Below are positions 34,306 to 43,411 of a stretch of DNA of 64,000 bases, piece after piece; positions within the stretch are counted from its first letter, which is position 1, and each line of letters begins with the position of its first letter. Below the pieces are notes generated by a model. It was not told the DNA's origin, searched no databases, and saw nothing but the letters and a program-made list of their open reading frames with translations. The position numbers and the translations under genes are program-made. The stretch covers positions 1 through 64,000 of the forward strand of contig JAADHU010000015.1 in NCBI GenBank assembly GCA_013151645.1, in the 5' to 3' direction. This DNA comes from Gammaproteobacteria bacterium. Lineage in GTDB: Bacteria; Pseudomonadota; Gammaproteobacteria; Steroidobacterales; Woeseiaceae.

Positions 34306-34412
34306 TCGTCACCCGTCATTCGGTATCATGGGAAAAAGAGAAATACGCCGATTGGTCGATCACCGCTGTGCAACCCCAATCTTAAACGTATTTAGAGGGG
34401 GATGAGAGCTTC

Positions 34413-36080
34413 ATGAGTACATTAACGACGCTGGACTGGATGGTCATCGGCCTCTACTTCGCCATCCTGCTCGGCATCGTTATTGCGGCAACACGGCACC
34501 AGAATACCTCAACCGATTATTTTCTTGCTGGCAGGAACATGGGGTTTTTCGCCATCGGTGCGTCCATTTTTGCCTCCAATATTGGCTCCGAGCATATCGT
34601 CGGACTCGCCGGTCAGGGCGCATCGACCGGCTTGGCAATGGCCCACTACGAGCTCCATGCCTGGATCGTCGTGCTGCTTGCGTGGGTGTTTGTGCCTTTT
34701 TACTACCAGTCCAGAGTACTGACGATGCCGGAGTTTCTGGAAAAACGCTTCGGGCCCCGACCGCGCTGGATCCTCTCAATCGTGTCACTCGCCGCCTACG
34801 TTTTGACGAAAGTCTCGGTGACCGTTTATGCCGGAGCACTGGTCTTCCAGACCCTGCTGCCCGACACGTTTGGCGGCCCCGAAAACGCTTTTTGGGTCGG
34901 TGCGATTACGACCGTCGTCCTGACCGGTCTCTACACGGTCACGGGCGGACTTCGTGCCGTCCTGTACACGGATTCCGCGCAGGCCGTGGTCCTGCTGATC
35001 GGCTCCGCGGCGATTACCTATTTCGGTCTTGAGCGGCTCGGTGGCTGGGGTGAACTGCAGACTTTCACGCGCGAAAATGTCGCACAATATGCACTCTGGC
35101 GGCCGCTATCCGACCCGGATTTTCCGTGGCTCGGGATCCTCATCGCCTCGCCGATCGTCGGTATCTGGTACTGGTGCACGGACCAATACATCGTCCAGCG
35201 AACCCTGGCCGCAAAGGATCTCAGGACGGCTCGCCGGGGAGCCTTGTTTGGTGCTTTCCTGAAAGTCTGGCCGGTACTGATTTTTCTGATTCCCGGACTG
35301 ATCGGTGCTGCTCTCAACAGCAAGGGGATGCTCAACATTCCCGTCGACGACGAGGGAAGACTGGCCGGTGACCAGGTCTTCCCTGCCCTGGTTGCCTCAC
35401 TGTTACCCGCCGGACTCCGCGGACTGGTCGTGGCCGGAATTATGGCGGCGTTGATGAGTTCGTTATCGTCTTTGTTCAACTCGGCCGCCGCCTTATTTAC
35501 GATCGATATTTATGAAAAGCTCCGCCCCGGGGCATCCGAGCAGCGCCTGGTTACCGTCGGCCGACTGGCGACAGGTGTCGTTGTGATTCTGGGATTGCTC
35601 TGGATTCCGGTCATGCCCATGATTTCAAAAGGCGGCTTGTACCAGTACCTGCAAAGTGTCCAGGGCTATCTCGCACCGCCGATCACCGCCGTATTCCTGT
35701 TCGGCCTGTTTAGTGAGCGTATTAACAATCGTGGTGCCGTATGGGGTTTGGGTCTCGGTTTTGCCCTGGGTATGGCGAAACTCACTATCCAGGCACTATT
35801 TGGTCGCGGCAAGATCGAGGACCCGGCATTTCTGGCTGCCATCGGTGATTTCAATTTTCTTTATTTTTCCGGTGTCCTGTTCCTCATGTGCAGCATTATT
35901 ATTGTCGTTATGTCTTATACCTCCGACAAACCCGACCCGGAGAAAATTCGCGGACTCACATTCTCTTCTATCGACCGCGATGTCGTCCGTGCAAGTTGGG
36001 ATAAAAATGACATTGTCGCGACTGTGGTCATTCTCAGCCTTGTCGCAACGATCTATACTTACTTCTCTTTCTGGGTGTAG
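34413..36080 (+). CDS. Sodium/solute symporter, SGLT (SLC5) family
   Basis: A 555-residue transporter with about fourteen helices of the sodium:solute symporter family. Typical SGLT features are DYFLAGRNMGFFAIGASIFASNIGSEH split over helix 1-2, GGLRAVLYTDSAQAVVLL, the RTLAAKDLRTARRGALFGA loop and LMSSLSSLFNSAAALFTIDIY. The helical pattern matches sodium/glucose or sodium/myo-inositol transporters. A divergent glucokinase supports a hexose substrate. GAGAG precedes the ATG. The serine deaminase gene follows after 39 bases. Confidence 0.92.
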   Translation: MSTLTTLDWMVIGLYFAILLGIVIAATRHQNTSTDYFLAGRNMGFFAIGASIFASNIGSEHIVGLAGQGASTGLAMAHYELHAWIVVLLAWVFVPFYYQSRVLTMPEFLEKRFGPRPRWILSIVSLAAYVLTKVSVTVYAGALVFQTLLPDTFGGPENAFWVGAITTVVLTGLYTVTGGLRAVLYTDSAQAVVLLIGSAAITYFGLERLGGWGELQTFTRENVAQYALWRPLSDPDFPWLGILIASPIVGIWYWCTDQYIVQRTLAAKDLRTARRGALFGAFLKVWPVLIFLIPGLIGAALNSKGMLNIPVDDEGRLAGDQVFPALVASLLPAGLRGLVVAGIMAALMSSLSSLFNSAAALFTIDIYEKLRPGASEQRLVTVGRLATGVVVILGLLWIPVMPMISKGGLYQYLQSVQGYLAPPITAVFLFGLFSERINNRGAVWGLGLGFALGMAKLTIQALFGRGKIEDPAFLAAIGDFNFLYFSGVLFLMCSIIIVVMSYTSDKPDPEKIRGLTFSSIDRDVVRASWDKNDIVATVVILSLVATIYTYFSFWV

Positions 36081-36119
36081 TGTTCAAGTGTCGACAGTCG
36101 GCACGATGGAGTAAGAAAC

Positions 36120-37517
36120 TTGGCCGTTAGTGTCTTTGAATTGTTCACGATCGGAATCGGTCCATCCAGTTCCCACACCGTCGGTCCAATGCGCGCCGCA
36201 CGCCGGTTTTCGTTGCGTCTGCAAGAGAACGACGTGCTCAACGAGGTGTCTCGCATCGTCATCCGTTTATACGGCTCGCTGGGAGCGACCGGTCGCGGAC
36301 ATGGCTCCGACAAAGCGGTCATTCTTGGACTGGAAGGCGCAGAACCTGAATCGGTGGATATTGCCGGTATCGATGCAAGAATGGCAGCGATCGGGGAACA
36401 CGCGTCGCTGGAAATACTGGGTGACCACACGGTTTCATTCGATGCTCGTCGTGACCTGATTTTCGAAAAACGAGAGTCGTTACCCGGTCACCCGAATGGC
36501 ATGCGCTTTGTCGCGCTAGCGGCCGACGGTCGAGAATTGCTGTCTCGTATTTACTATTCGGTCGGTGGCGGTTTCGTCGTGAACGATAACAAAACCGATG
36601 GTCCGGTGATCGTCGAATCACCACGGCGACTGCCGTTCGTTTTTGACAGCGGCGAAGAGCTGCTCGCGCTTTGCGAGAAAAATGACCTTCCCATCAGCGA
36701 ACTGATGCTGAAAAACGAACTTGCGTGGCGGACTGAAGATGATGTTCATCGAGACTTGATGAATATCTGGCAGACCATGCAGTCCTGTGTGAAATCAGGC
36801 TGCGAAACCACGGGGTTAATGCCGGGCCTGAAGGTCAAACGGCGTGCCGCCCTGCTATACCGGCAACTGAGCAGCCAGGCCGAAGCCGCGTTGCGTGATC
36901 CTTTGACGATCATGGACTGGGTCAACCTGTACGCCCTGGCGGTCAATGAAGAGAATGCCACCGGTGGACGCGTTGTGACGGCACCCACCAACGGCGCCGC
37001 GGGGATCATTCCGGCGGTATTGCATTACTACGACCGATTCTGCACGGGCGCGTCGCCGGACGGTATTGTGCGATTCTTGCTGACGGCGGGCGCCGTCGGC
37101 ATGTTGTTTAAGCGAAACGCGTCAATTAGTGGCGCGGAAGTCGGCTGCCAGGGCGAAGTTGGCTCGGCTTGTTCGATGGCGGCTGCCGGTCTGACCGAGG
37201 TGCTCGGCGGCAGCCCGTCACAAGTCGAGAACGCCGCAGAGATCGCAATGGAACACAATCTTGGACTGACCTGCGATCCAATCGGCGGACTGGTACAAAT
37301 ACCCTGCATCGAAAGAAATGCAATGGCCTCTGTGAAGGCCATCAACGCCTCACGGCTTGCGCTGCGCGGCGACGGCACGCACTTCGTTTCGCTCGACAAA
37401 GTCATTCAAACCATGCGCGAAACCGGCCACGACATGCAGGAAAAATACAAAGAGACGTCCCGGGGTGGTTTGGCGACGAACGTGATCGAGGTCCCGGTGA
37501 ATTTTATTGAGTGTTGA
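36120..37517 (+). CDS. sdaA: L-serine ammonia-lyase, single-chain [4Fe-4S] type
   Basis: A 465-residue enzyme that deaminates L-serine to pyruvate. The beta domain begins [21 protein letters not shown], and the alpha domain holds [31 protein letters not shown], and [14 protein letters not shown], giving the three cysteines that bind the [4Fe-4S] cluster. Length agrees with SdaA. Start is TTG with GGAG eight bases before. It is cytoplasmic. It follows the symporter closely and may be co-transcribed, feeding pyruvate. Confidence 0.95.
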   Translation: MAVSVFELFTIGIGPSSSHTVGPMRAARRFSLRLQENDVLNEVSRIVIRLYGSLGATGRGHGSDKAVILGLEGAEPESVDIAGIDARMAAIGEHASLEILGDHTVSFDARRDLIFEKRESLPGHPNGMRFVALAADGRELLSRIYYSVGGGFVVNDNKTDGPVIVESPRRLPFVFDSGEELLALCEKNDLPISELMLKNELAWRTEDDVHRDLMNIWQTMQSCVKSGCETTGLMPGLKVKRRAALLYRQLSSQAEAALRDPLTIMDWVNLYALAVNEENATGGRVVTAPTNGAAGIIPAVLHYYDRFCTGASPDGIVRFLLTAGAVGMLFKRNASISGAEVGCQGEVGSACSMAAAGLTEVLGGSPSQVENAAEIAMEHNLGLTCDPIGGLVQIPCIERNAMASVKAINASRLALRGDGTHFVSLDKVIQTMRETGHDMQEKYKETSRGGLATNVIEVPVNFIEC

Positions 37518-37536
37518 AGCACGCCGCAGTCGCGAG

Positions 37537-39267
37537 CTAACTTGTTTGATTCAAATCACTCACATCGTGTGGCGTCGGCGTTTGCGGCAACATTTCGGGA
37601 TTTACCATCCATTCCCTGCCCTTTAGCAGCAGGTGCCAGTAAATACCGGGTAAAAGTTTCTCCTTCAGGATCCAGGCCAGGCGGGACGGCTCATAACTAT
37701 TGATGAACCACTGCGGAAAACTGGGCAAATGCTTGCCACCGTAGCCAAACTCCGCCAGCACTATCTTGCCGCGCTCGACCGTCAGCGGGCAGGAACCGTA
37801 ACCGTCGTAAACCGAACGAGGAGTGCTTGCATTCAGAACGGCAACGATATTTTCGGCCGCAACCGGCGCCTGTACACGAACCGCCGCAGCAGTCTTGGCA
37901 TTGGGTGCCGAATTGACATCGCCCACTGAGAAAATATTGCCAAACCGGGTGTGCTGAAGCGTCTCCGGCGATACGTCAACCCAGCCTGCCTCGTTCGCGA
38001 GCGCACTCGAACGCACGAAGTCCGGTGCAGTCTGCTTCGGACAGACGTGCATCACGTCGAAATCGACTTCGACGCGTTTCGTCTCACCACCGTCTGTTGC
38101 CTTGTCGAACCAGGCTTTCTTTGCAGGCCCGTCCACCGCGACCAGGTTTTCGCCGAGACGAAGGCCAATATCGTATTTTTCGACGTATTTCATCAATGGC
38201 GGGACGTAGTCAGCGACGCCAAAGAGAACCGGACCCGCATTGTGAAACTCAACTGAAATATCCTTAAGTCGATCATGCCGCAACCAATGATCGCAGGATA
38301 AATACATCGCTTTCTGTGGCGCACCGGCACATTTGATCGGCATGACGGGTTGCGTGAAAATCGCTCTGCCATCGCGCAGTTCCTGTACCAGGTCCCAGGT
38401 ATAGGGCGCCATGTCGTAAAGGTAGTTAGACGTTACTCCGTTCTTGCCCAACGTATCGGTCAATCCTTCTACCGCATCCCAGTCAAGTTTTATGCCTGCG
38501 GCTACAACTAACGCGCGGTAGCCGATACGCTCGCCATCTTCAACAACAATGCAATTGTTCTCAGGCTCAAAGGAAGCCACTGCAACGCGATTCCAGCTCA
38601 CACCTTTCGGCATTACGGCGGCCATTGGGCGCTGCGTTTTCTTGCGGTCAAATACGCCGCCGCCGACAAGCGTCCAGCCTGGCTGGTAATAGTGCGCATC
38701 GCTTGGCTCAATCACCATGATATCGAGATCGGGATCGCGCTTGAGCAAACTCGATGCTGTCGCCAGACCTGCGGTACCGCCACCGACAATAACGACGTCG
38801 TGGCGAACCGGGGTGCCGGCGGCAGCCGTTTTTTCTTCGGGGGTCGCCGCCGCTTGTTCTGCCAGCATAGTCCTCATGCCAGACAGGTCGTAGCCCGCTT
38901 CCGAGGTTGCCGAGAGCACGGCGTCAACATTCAGTGTTCTCGCCTCTGACATAGCCCACAAAGTGATCGATCGCGTCCCCGTTCGACAAAATGCAAGTAT
39001 GGGCCCCATCGCACTCGCGCAGGTGGTCGCGAAATCTTCGATGTTCTGCTCACTGATTATGCCGGGGATGATTGGAATGTAGAAATACCCCAGCCCCATG
39101 GCTTCAGCCGCAGCCGCGATTTCTGCGGAGGTCGGTTGACCCTGCGCCTCGTTGTCCGGGCGATTGTTGACAATGGTCTTGATGCCTTGCGCCGCGGCAA
39201 TACCGAGGTCGGCAACCTGCAACTGCTCAGCAACGGAAAAATGCGGGGATACTTTTTTGATTTGCAT
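37537..39267 (-). CDS. DUF442 phosphatase-rhodanese-like / SQR-like fusion
   Basis: A 576-residue fusion. Residues 1-110 form a DUF442 (TIGR01244) domain with the dual-specificity-phosphatase-like loop FCRTGTRS (Cys94). This domain is elsewhere part of Blh in BigR operons. After a linker (110-155) comes an FAD enzyme of the sulfide:quinone oxidoreductase family: GGGTAGLATASSL, then IKCAGAPQKAMYLSCDHW, VCPKQTAPDF and FSVGDVNSAPNAKT. It would oxidise sulfide to persulfide and reduce quinone. NCBI-style naming knows this fusion. It sits next to TauE/SafE and a persulfide dioxygenase, and downstream of a SqrR-type operator region. Confidence 0.9.
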   Translation of the reverse strand: MQIKKVSPHFSVAEQLQVADLGIAAAQGIKTIVNNRPDNEAQGQPTSAEIAAAAEAMGLGYFYIPIIPGIISEQNIEDFATTCASAMGPILAFCRTGTRSITLWAMSEARTLNVDAVLSATSEAGYDLSGMRTMLAEQAAATPEEKTAAAGTPVRHDVVIVGGGTAGLATASSLLKRDPDLDIMVIEPSDAHYYQPGWTLVGGGVFDRKKTQRPMAAVMPKGVSWNRVAVASFEPENNCIVVEDGERIGYRALVVAAGIKLDWDAVEGLTDTLGKNGVTSNYLYDMAPYTWDLVQELRDGRAIFTQPVMPIKCAGAPQKAMYLSCDHWLRHDRLKDISVEFHNAGPVLFGVADYVPPLMKYVEKYDIGLRLGENLVAVDGPAKKAWFDKATDGGETKRVEVDFDVMHVCPKQTAPDFVRSSALANEAGWVDVSPETLQHTRFGNIFSVGDVNSAPNAKTAAAVRVQAPVAAENIVAVLNASTPRSVYDGYGSCPLTVERGKIVLAEFGYGGKHLPSFPQWFINSYEPSRLAWILKEKLLPGIYWHLLLKGREWMVNPEMLPQTPTPHDVSDLNQTS

Positions 39268-39285
39268 GATAATTCAATCTCCGAC

Positions 39286-40068
39286 TCAGCTGGTGAGCCC
39301 CAGTACATCCGGTAGAGAACGGGCGAGAATGTAAATACCCATTACGATAAGAAAGACGCCGAAACCTTTTCTTAGTTTGTCCTGCGGCACGCGGTGTGCC
39401 AACTTCGCGCCGGCAAAGCTGCCAACAATTCCCAATCCTGTTACGACCATCAAGGTGCTCCAGTCGAGTTGCAGGTTTTGTGCTTCCAGTACAGCGATGT
39501 ATTTGTAAAAGCCGCTAAACGACTTCATGGCGATGATCAGCAGGCTTGTCGCAACTGCTTTTCTCATCGACAGCCCACCCAGCAGCACGAGCGCCGGGAC
39601 GATCAGAAAGCCACCGCCAACGCCGACCAGGCCGGTCAGCATACCGACGATCAAGCCATCGATTGCGATCTTCCACGCAGCACGGGATATGCGTTCCGGC
39701 GAGTCCAGGTTCACCGGGCGCAACATCATATACGATGCCAACAGCATCACGACAGCGAACATCGCTAACTGCACGATACCCGGCACAAAGGCTGCGATCG
39801 TCGCGCCAAGATACGTGCCTGCCATTCCAGGCAAGCCGAATACAAAAACATTGCGCCAGTCGATCAGCTTCGCTTTGAGGAACTGCAGGCTACCTGCGAG
39901 AGCGATGGTTCCGACGATAAACAACGATCCGGCGATAGCGACTTTTTCGTCCTGGCCGATCAGGTAGACCAATACCGGCACCGTCAATATCGAACCGCCC
40001 GAACCGAGCAAACCCAGGCTCACACCGATCGCGATTGCACCGGGCCACGCTAGAATTGGTACTGCCAT
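39286..40068 (-). CDS. TauE/SafE family sulfur-anion permease
   Basis: A 260-residue membrane protein with about eight helices. It has the two typical repeats: IGVSLGLLGSGGSILTVPVLVY near the start (split across helix 1) and LTGLVGVGGGFLIVPALVLL in the second half. BigR operons of other proteobacteria carry such permeases for sulfite export. The SQR fusion gene lies 18 bases downstream, so they are co-transcribed. A terminator-like hairpin separates it from the persulfide dioxygenase gene upstream. Confidence 0.9.
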   Translation of the reverse strand: MAVPILAWPGAIAIGVSLGLLGSGGSILTVPVLVYLIGQDEKVAIAGSLFIVGTIALAGSLQFLKAKLIDWRNVFVFGLPGMAGTYLGATIAAFVPGIVQLAMFAVVMLLASYMMLRPVNLDSPERISRAAWKIAIDGLIVGMLTGLVGVGGGFLIVPALVLLGGLSMRKAVATSLLIIAMKSFSGFYKYIAVLEAQNLQLDWSTLMVVTGLGIVGSFAGAKLAHRVPQDKLRKGFGVFLIVMGIYILARSLPDVLGLTS

Positions 40069-40148
40069 TACACGACCTCGATTGCCTGGATCGTTCGAAT
40101 AATTGCGGAGCAGTTCGTTCCTGCTTCGATATTCCTCGCAGCGTGTCG

Positions 40149-40176
40149 AAAAAGTCTCAGGCGAGTATGAGACTTT
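40149..40176 (-). terminator. Intrinsic terminator after the persulfide dioxygenase gene
   Basis: On the leftward strand AAAGTCTCA and TGAGACTTT (40151-40159 with 40168-40176) form a stem around an 8-base loop, followed by a T run (TTTTT). It lies just after the stop of the persulfide dioxygenase gene and before the TauE/SafE gene, so partial termination or attenuation in the operon is likely. Confidence 0.65.
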
Positions 40177-40188
40177 CCCAACACGCCG

Positions 40189-41049
40189 TTAGAGCCTGTT
40201 CAATGGAATTTTCAGATAACTGACGTTGTTGCCTTCCGGCGGCGGGAATTGACCGGCTCGAATGTTGACCTGAATAGACGGCAGTATCAGTTTCGGCATT
40301 CCCAGCGTCGCATCGCGTTCAGTCCGAAATGCGACGAACTCTTCCCGAGTGACCCCTGCGTGAATGTTGACATTGGCCTCACGCTCTTCGACCACCGTCG
40401 TTTGCCAGGCAAACTCCGCCCTTCCGGGCGCCTTGTAGTCATGGCACATGAACAGACGAGTAGCGTCCGGCAGCGCGAACAATTTTTGAACGGAGTCATA
40501 CAGTGTCGCCGCATCGCCGCCGGGAAAATCGCAACGTGCCGTTCCGTAGTCCGGCATAAAAAGTGTATCACCGACGAAGCAAGCATCGCCGAGCAGGTAA
40601 CTGTTGCATGCCGGCGTGTGGCCGGGTGTATGTATGACACGGCCCGTCACGCCGCCGACCGCGATCGTATCGCCATCACCCAGTAGTTCATCGAAATGAC
40701 TGCCATCCGCCGGGACATCCTGCAGATTGAATATGTCGTTGAATACGTTTTGTATGATTCCGACTTTGGAACCGATGCCAATCTTTCCGCCCAGTTTTTC
40801 CCTTAGATATTGCGCGGCCGTCAGGTGGTCAGCATGGACATGAGTCTCGAAAATCCGTTCGACTGTCAGCCCGCCCGATTCGATGAAAGCCACTACGTTG
40901 TCCGCAGATTCTGTCGACGTTCTCCCGGACGCCGCGTCGTAATCCAGCACCGGATCGATGACCGCACACTGCTTGCTGTGAGGGTCCGTCACAACATAGG
41001 TCACCGTAAAAGTGGCATCGTCAAAAAATGCTTTTACATCCGGATTCAT
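40189..41049 (-). CDS. Metallo-beta-lactamase-fold persulfide dioxygenase-like enzyme
   Basis: A 286-residue enzyme of the ETHE1/Blh group that would oxidise glutathione persulfide to sulfite using one iron and O2. Motifs: THVHADHLTAAQYL, the HTPGHTPACNSYL histidine, DTLFMPDYGTARCDFPGG (signature of persulfide dioxygenases) and LFMCHDY. ATG at 41049 follows AAGGA by seven bases. It is cytoplasmic. It is divergent from the SoxH-like gene across a perfect ATATTAG palindrome, so SqrR-type control is likely. It is followed by permease and SQR genes. Confidence 0.9.
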   Translation of the reverse strand: MNPDVKAFFDDATFTVTYVVTDPHSKQCAVIDPVLDYDAASGRTSTESADNVVAFIESGGLTVERIFETHVHADHLTAAQYLREKLGGKIGIGSKVGIIQNVFNDIFNLQDVPADGSHFDELLGDGDTIAVGGVTGRVIHTPGHTPACNSYLLGDACFVGDTLFMPDYGTARCDFPGGDAATLYDSVQKLFALPDATRLFMCHDYKAPGRAEFAWQTTVVEEREANVNIHAGVTREEFVAFRTERDATLGMPKLILPSIQVNIRAGQFPPPEGNNVSYLKIPLNRL

Positions 41050-41121
41050 TGTTGTTCCTTTGCCTGGTCCTCTGGCGTCGGCAGGGACGACCATCGCCGC
41101 CAGCCGCCTCGCCCGGGGTGT

Positions 41122-41145
41122 TTATATTAGAAAATTCTAATATAA
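41122..41145. promoter_or_regulatory. SqrR/BigR-type operator, site A
   Basis: An 11-base arm TTATATTAGAA at 41122-41132 is repeated in perfect inverted form at 41135-41145, giving ATATTAG-N6-CTAATAT at the core. It lies midway between the divergent persulfide dioxygenase and SoxH-like genes. It is the best copy of a motif found at five places in the window. Confidence 0.8.
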
Positions 41146-41222
41146 TTCTGTCCTGCAAACAACCGATACGATAATATTCCGCCAGAGGCAACGACTGCCG
41201 TCCACCCGCTCTCGGATCCGTT

Positions 41223-42176
41223 ATGTTTCGAACGATTTTATTCCTGCTGCTCCTCGCGTGTATTTACTCGACGCCAGTGAGTGCCGATCAGGCCATTGAC
41301 GATCGATACCCGCGCTCTATCCTTTACTCGAAGCCGGTCGAATTCATTCCGGGCGTCTGGTCTGCCATTGGGGCAACTGCACCACCGAATTACGGCAATG
41401 CCGGTCACAACAACAACCTCTCTTTTATCGTCACCGGCGATGGCGTTGTCGTCTTCAACAGTGGCGCCAGCTACCTGCTCGCAAAAGCACTGCATGATGA
41501 AATCAGGAACGTTACGGGTCAGCCCGTCATCCTTGTCATCAACGAAAACGGCCAGGGCCATGCCATGCTGGGTAACGGTTACTGGATCGATCAAGGGGTA
41601 CCCGTGCTGGCGCACGAAGCGGCGGCTGAATCTTTCGCGAAAGACGGTCATGAGTCGCTTGCGCGCTTAAAGGCCTATGCCAGAGAGCGCTCTCTTGGGA
41701 CCACGGTGCAGGCGCCGACCGAGATATTGACGGACTCCCGTATCATTGAGAAAGGCGACTTTCGAATCGAAGTGCTTTGGCTGGGGCTCGCTCATTCTCC
41801 GGGTGACCTGGTCGTTTGGTTGCCGAAACAACGCCTTGTGATCGCCGGTGACATGGCCTTTCACGAACGGCTGTTACCCATTTTCGAGGATACGCAAACT
41901 GCCGAATGGCTTCAGACCTGGCAACGATTTGAAGACCTGCAAGCGCTGTATGTAATCCCCGGGCACGGTCATCCCACCAACATGGCACAGGTCAGGCGCT
42001 ATACACGGGACTACCTGCTTTACATGCGCCGTGAAGTGCAGTCGCTGCTCGATGAAGGTGAAGATATGCAGGCGGCCTACGGGATCGACCAATCTGCCTA
42101 TTCGCACTTACACACGTTCGACGATCTGGCGAAGAAAAATGCCGGTCGAATCTTTGAAAAAATGGAATTTGAATAA
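41223..42176 (+). CDS. Exported SoxH-like metallo-hydrolase with altered first metal motif
   Basis: A 317-residue periplasmic protein (signal to PVSA) with the metallo-beta-lactamase fold seen in SoxH-like proteins. The first zinc motif, normally HxHxDH, reads NGQGHAML, so the first three ligands are replaced. Later ligand positions are kept: LGLAHSPGDLVVW, IAGDMAFHERL and YVIPGHGHP. It may bind one metal or have a new activity. An ATATTAG palindrome lies upstream, shared with the persulfide dioxygenase gene. It converges on the DUF302 gene. Confidence 0.75.
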   Translation: MFRTILFLLLLACIYSTPVSADQAIDDRYPRSILYSKPVEFIPGVWSAIGATAPPNYGNAGHNNNLSFIVTGDGVVVFNSGASYLLAKALHDEIRNVTGQPVILVINENGQGHAMLGNGYWIDQGVPVLAHEAAAESFAKDGHESLARLKAYARERSLGTTVQAPTEILTDSRIIEKGDFRIEVLWLGLAHSPGDLVVWLPKQRLVIAGDMAFHERLLPIFEDTQTAEWLQTWQRFEDLQALYVIPGHGHPTNMAQVRRYTRDYLLYMRREVQSLLDEGEDMQAAYGIDQSAYSHLHTFDDLAKKNAGRIFEKMEFE

Positions 42177-42197
42177 AGCCGCGTTCGCGCCGCCGAA

Positions 42198-43235
42198 TCA
42201 GAACCCCTCAAGCGCGTCCTCGATTGAATTTGCAATCGTTCCCGGTACGCCGACGTTTGCGGTAAAAGCACGATAACCTGAATCCCAAAAATACAATTGC
42301 ATTCGCCACATCTGCCCATAGTGCAGAACGAGGGTCTTGTCTCCCTCCCTCACAACCAGAACTTCCGTCGGCAACGCCGTAACGTGATCGACACCAGGAA
42401 AAGCAGCACGTTCACCTTTGCCATCCTTGCGAAATCTTGAGTTGATACGAATCATATTGTCTTCGATATACGGATTGGTCAGTCCGAGGTAGACACTGTC
42501 CTTGCCGATCGGGATCTGTGCAATCACTTCCCAGCCGCTGGCATCGTCCGCATCGCCTGCGGTACCTGCAGCCAACCTGGCCGCAACGCGCGTTACTGTG
42601 GTATCGAAGTCCGCCGCCGTTGTTTCGCCAATCTCTAACTGACTTTTCCTGAAGGTGCGAAATTTCGCCATCATGCGTGCCGGGCCATCGCCTTTGTATT
42701 TACGATAGTGCTTCTCGGTCCGGCTTGGACCATGCGCAATCGCAAGCGCCTCGCCGGGTACCTTCGCAACCGCATCACGAATTTTCTGAGCCGCGCGATC
42801 CGCCGCCGCCAGAAGGTCGTCGTACTGGTCAGAACCGGCGTAGTACACCATCGCGTGCGCGCGAGGGTTGGCCATGTCAACGAATGTCTGCAGTTCTTCG
42901 CCAAAGGTATAGACAGCGACCCTGAGTATCTGTGCTGACACGGTGCGTGGCGATTCAGCCGCAGCGGCGGCGAGATAATCCGGCGATGTCAGTACGTAGA
43001 TGCGTGCTTTTTGCACGCCCTCTGGAACACGGACGTCGTGCACGGCATACACGTTCAGGCCGGACCCTCGCAGCCCGGACTCTACGGCCGACGCGGTGTC
43101 TTCAAAGGACACCGACGACTGATGAATAGTCTCGAAAATAGCGAACTTATCGGCCGCGGTGGCAGACGCTGTAGCGAGCGTGATTCCCAGCATCGCAACA
43201 GCGATCCGTACGGCCATACTGTTTACACGTTTCAT
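42198..43235 (-). CDS. Exported DUF302-domain protein
   Basis: A 345-residue exported protein (signal MAVRIAVAMLGITLATASATA). The first half resembles DUF302 (QSSVSFEDTASAVESGL, YAVHDV), a small domain common near sulfur-oxidation genes. The C-terminal half (about 215-345) has PIGKDSVYLGLTNPYIEDNMI and a hydrophobic WDSGYRAFTANVG. ATG 43235 is used; a start at 43301 would cover the operator. AGGGGAT precedes it. Function unknown; it probably acts on sulfur species in the periplasm. Confidence 0.75.
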   Translation of the reverse strand: MKRVNSMAVRIAVAMLGITLATASATAADKFAIFETIHQSSVSFEDTASAVESGLRGSGLNVYAVHDVRVPEGVQKARIYVLTSPDYLAAAAAESPRTVSAQILRVAVYTFGEELQTFVDMANPRAHAMVYYAGSDQYDDLLAAADRAAQKIRDAVAKVPGEALAIAHGPSRTEKHYRKYKGDGPARMMAKFRTFRKSQLEIGETTAADFDTTVTRVAARLAAGTAGDADDASGWEVIAQIPIGKDSVYLGLTNPYIEDNMIRINSRFRKDGKGERAAFPGVDHVTALPTEVLVVREGDKTLVLHYGQMWRMQLYFWDSGYRAFTANVGVPGTIANSIEDALEGF

Positions 43236-43281
43236 GCCGATCCCCTTTTCACGCGGACCCTGATTTGGTCTCAGATTCTTT

Positions 43282-43301
43282 ATATTAGTTTTTACTAACA
43301 T
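43282..43301. promoter_or_regulatory. SqrR/BigR-type operator, site B
   Basis: ATATTAG (43282-43288), six bases, then CTAACAT (43295-43301). The spacing matches sites A and D. It lies 46 bases before the DUF302 start and would overlap its promoter. Confidence 0.75.
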
Positions 43302-43343
43302 AACATACGCCGCGACGGCAAAGCTTGCTGCATCGCAACACGC

Positions 43344-43379
43344 ATATTAGCTTTACCTTATATACTAAAATGCTAATAT
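43344..43379. promoter_or_regulatory. SqrR/BigR-type operator, site C (double)
   Basis: ATATTAG (43344-43350) is followed after six bases by CTTATAT, then a second, weaker copy ends in CTAATAT (43373-43379). Two overlapping or adjacent sites of the same motif stand 33 bases before the YeeE/YedE start. This suggests cooperative binding at the transporter promoter. Confidence 0.65.
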
Positions 43380-43411
43380 ACGAGTTGCCGCATTTATAGG
43401 GGGGATTTCAG

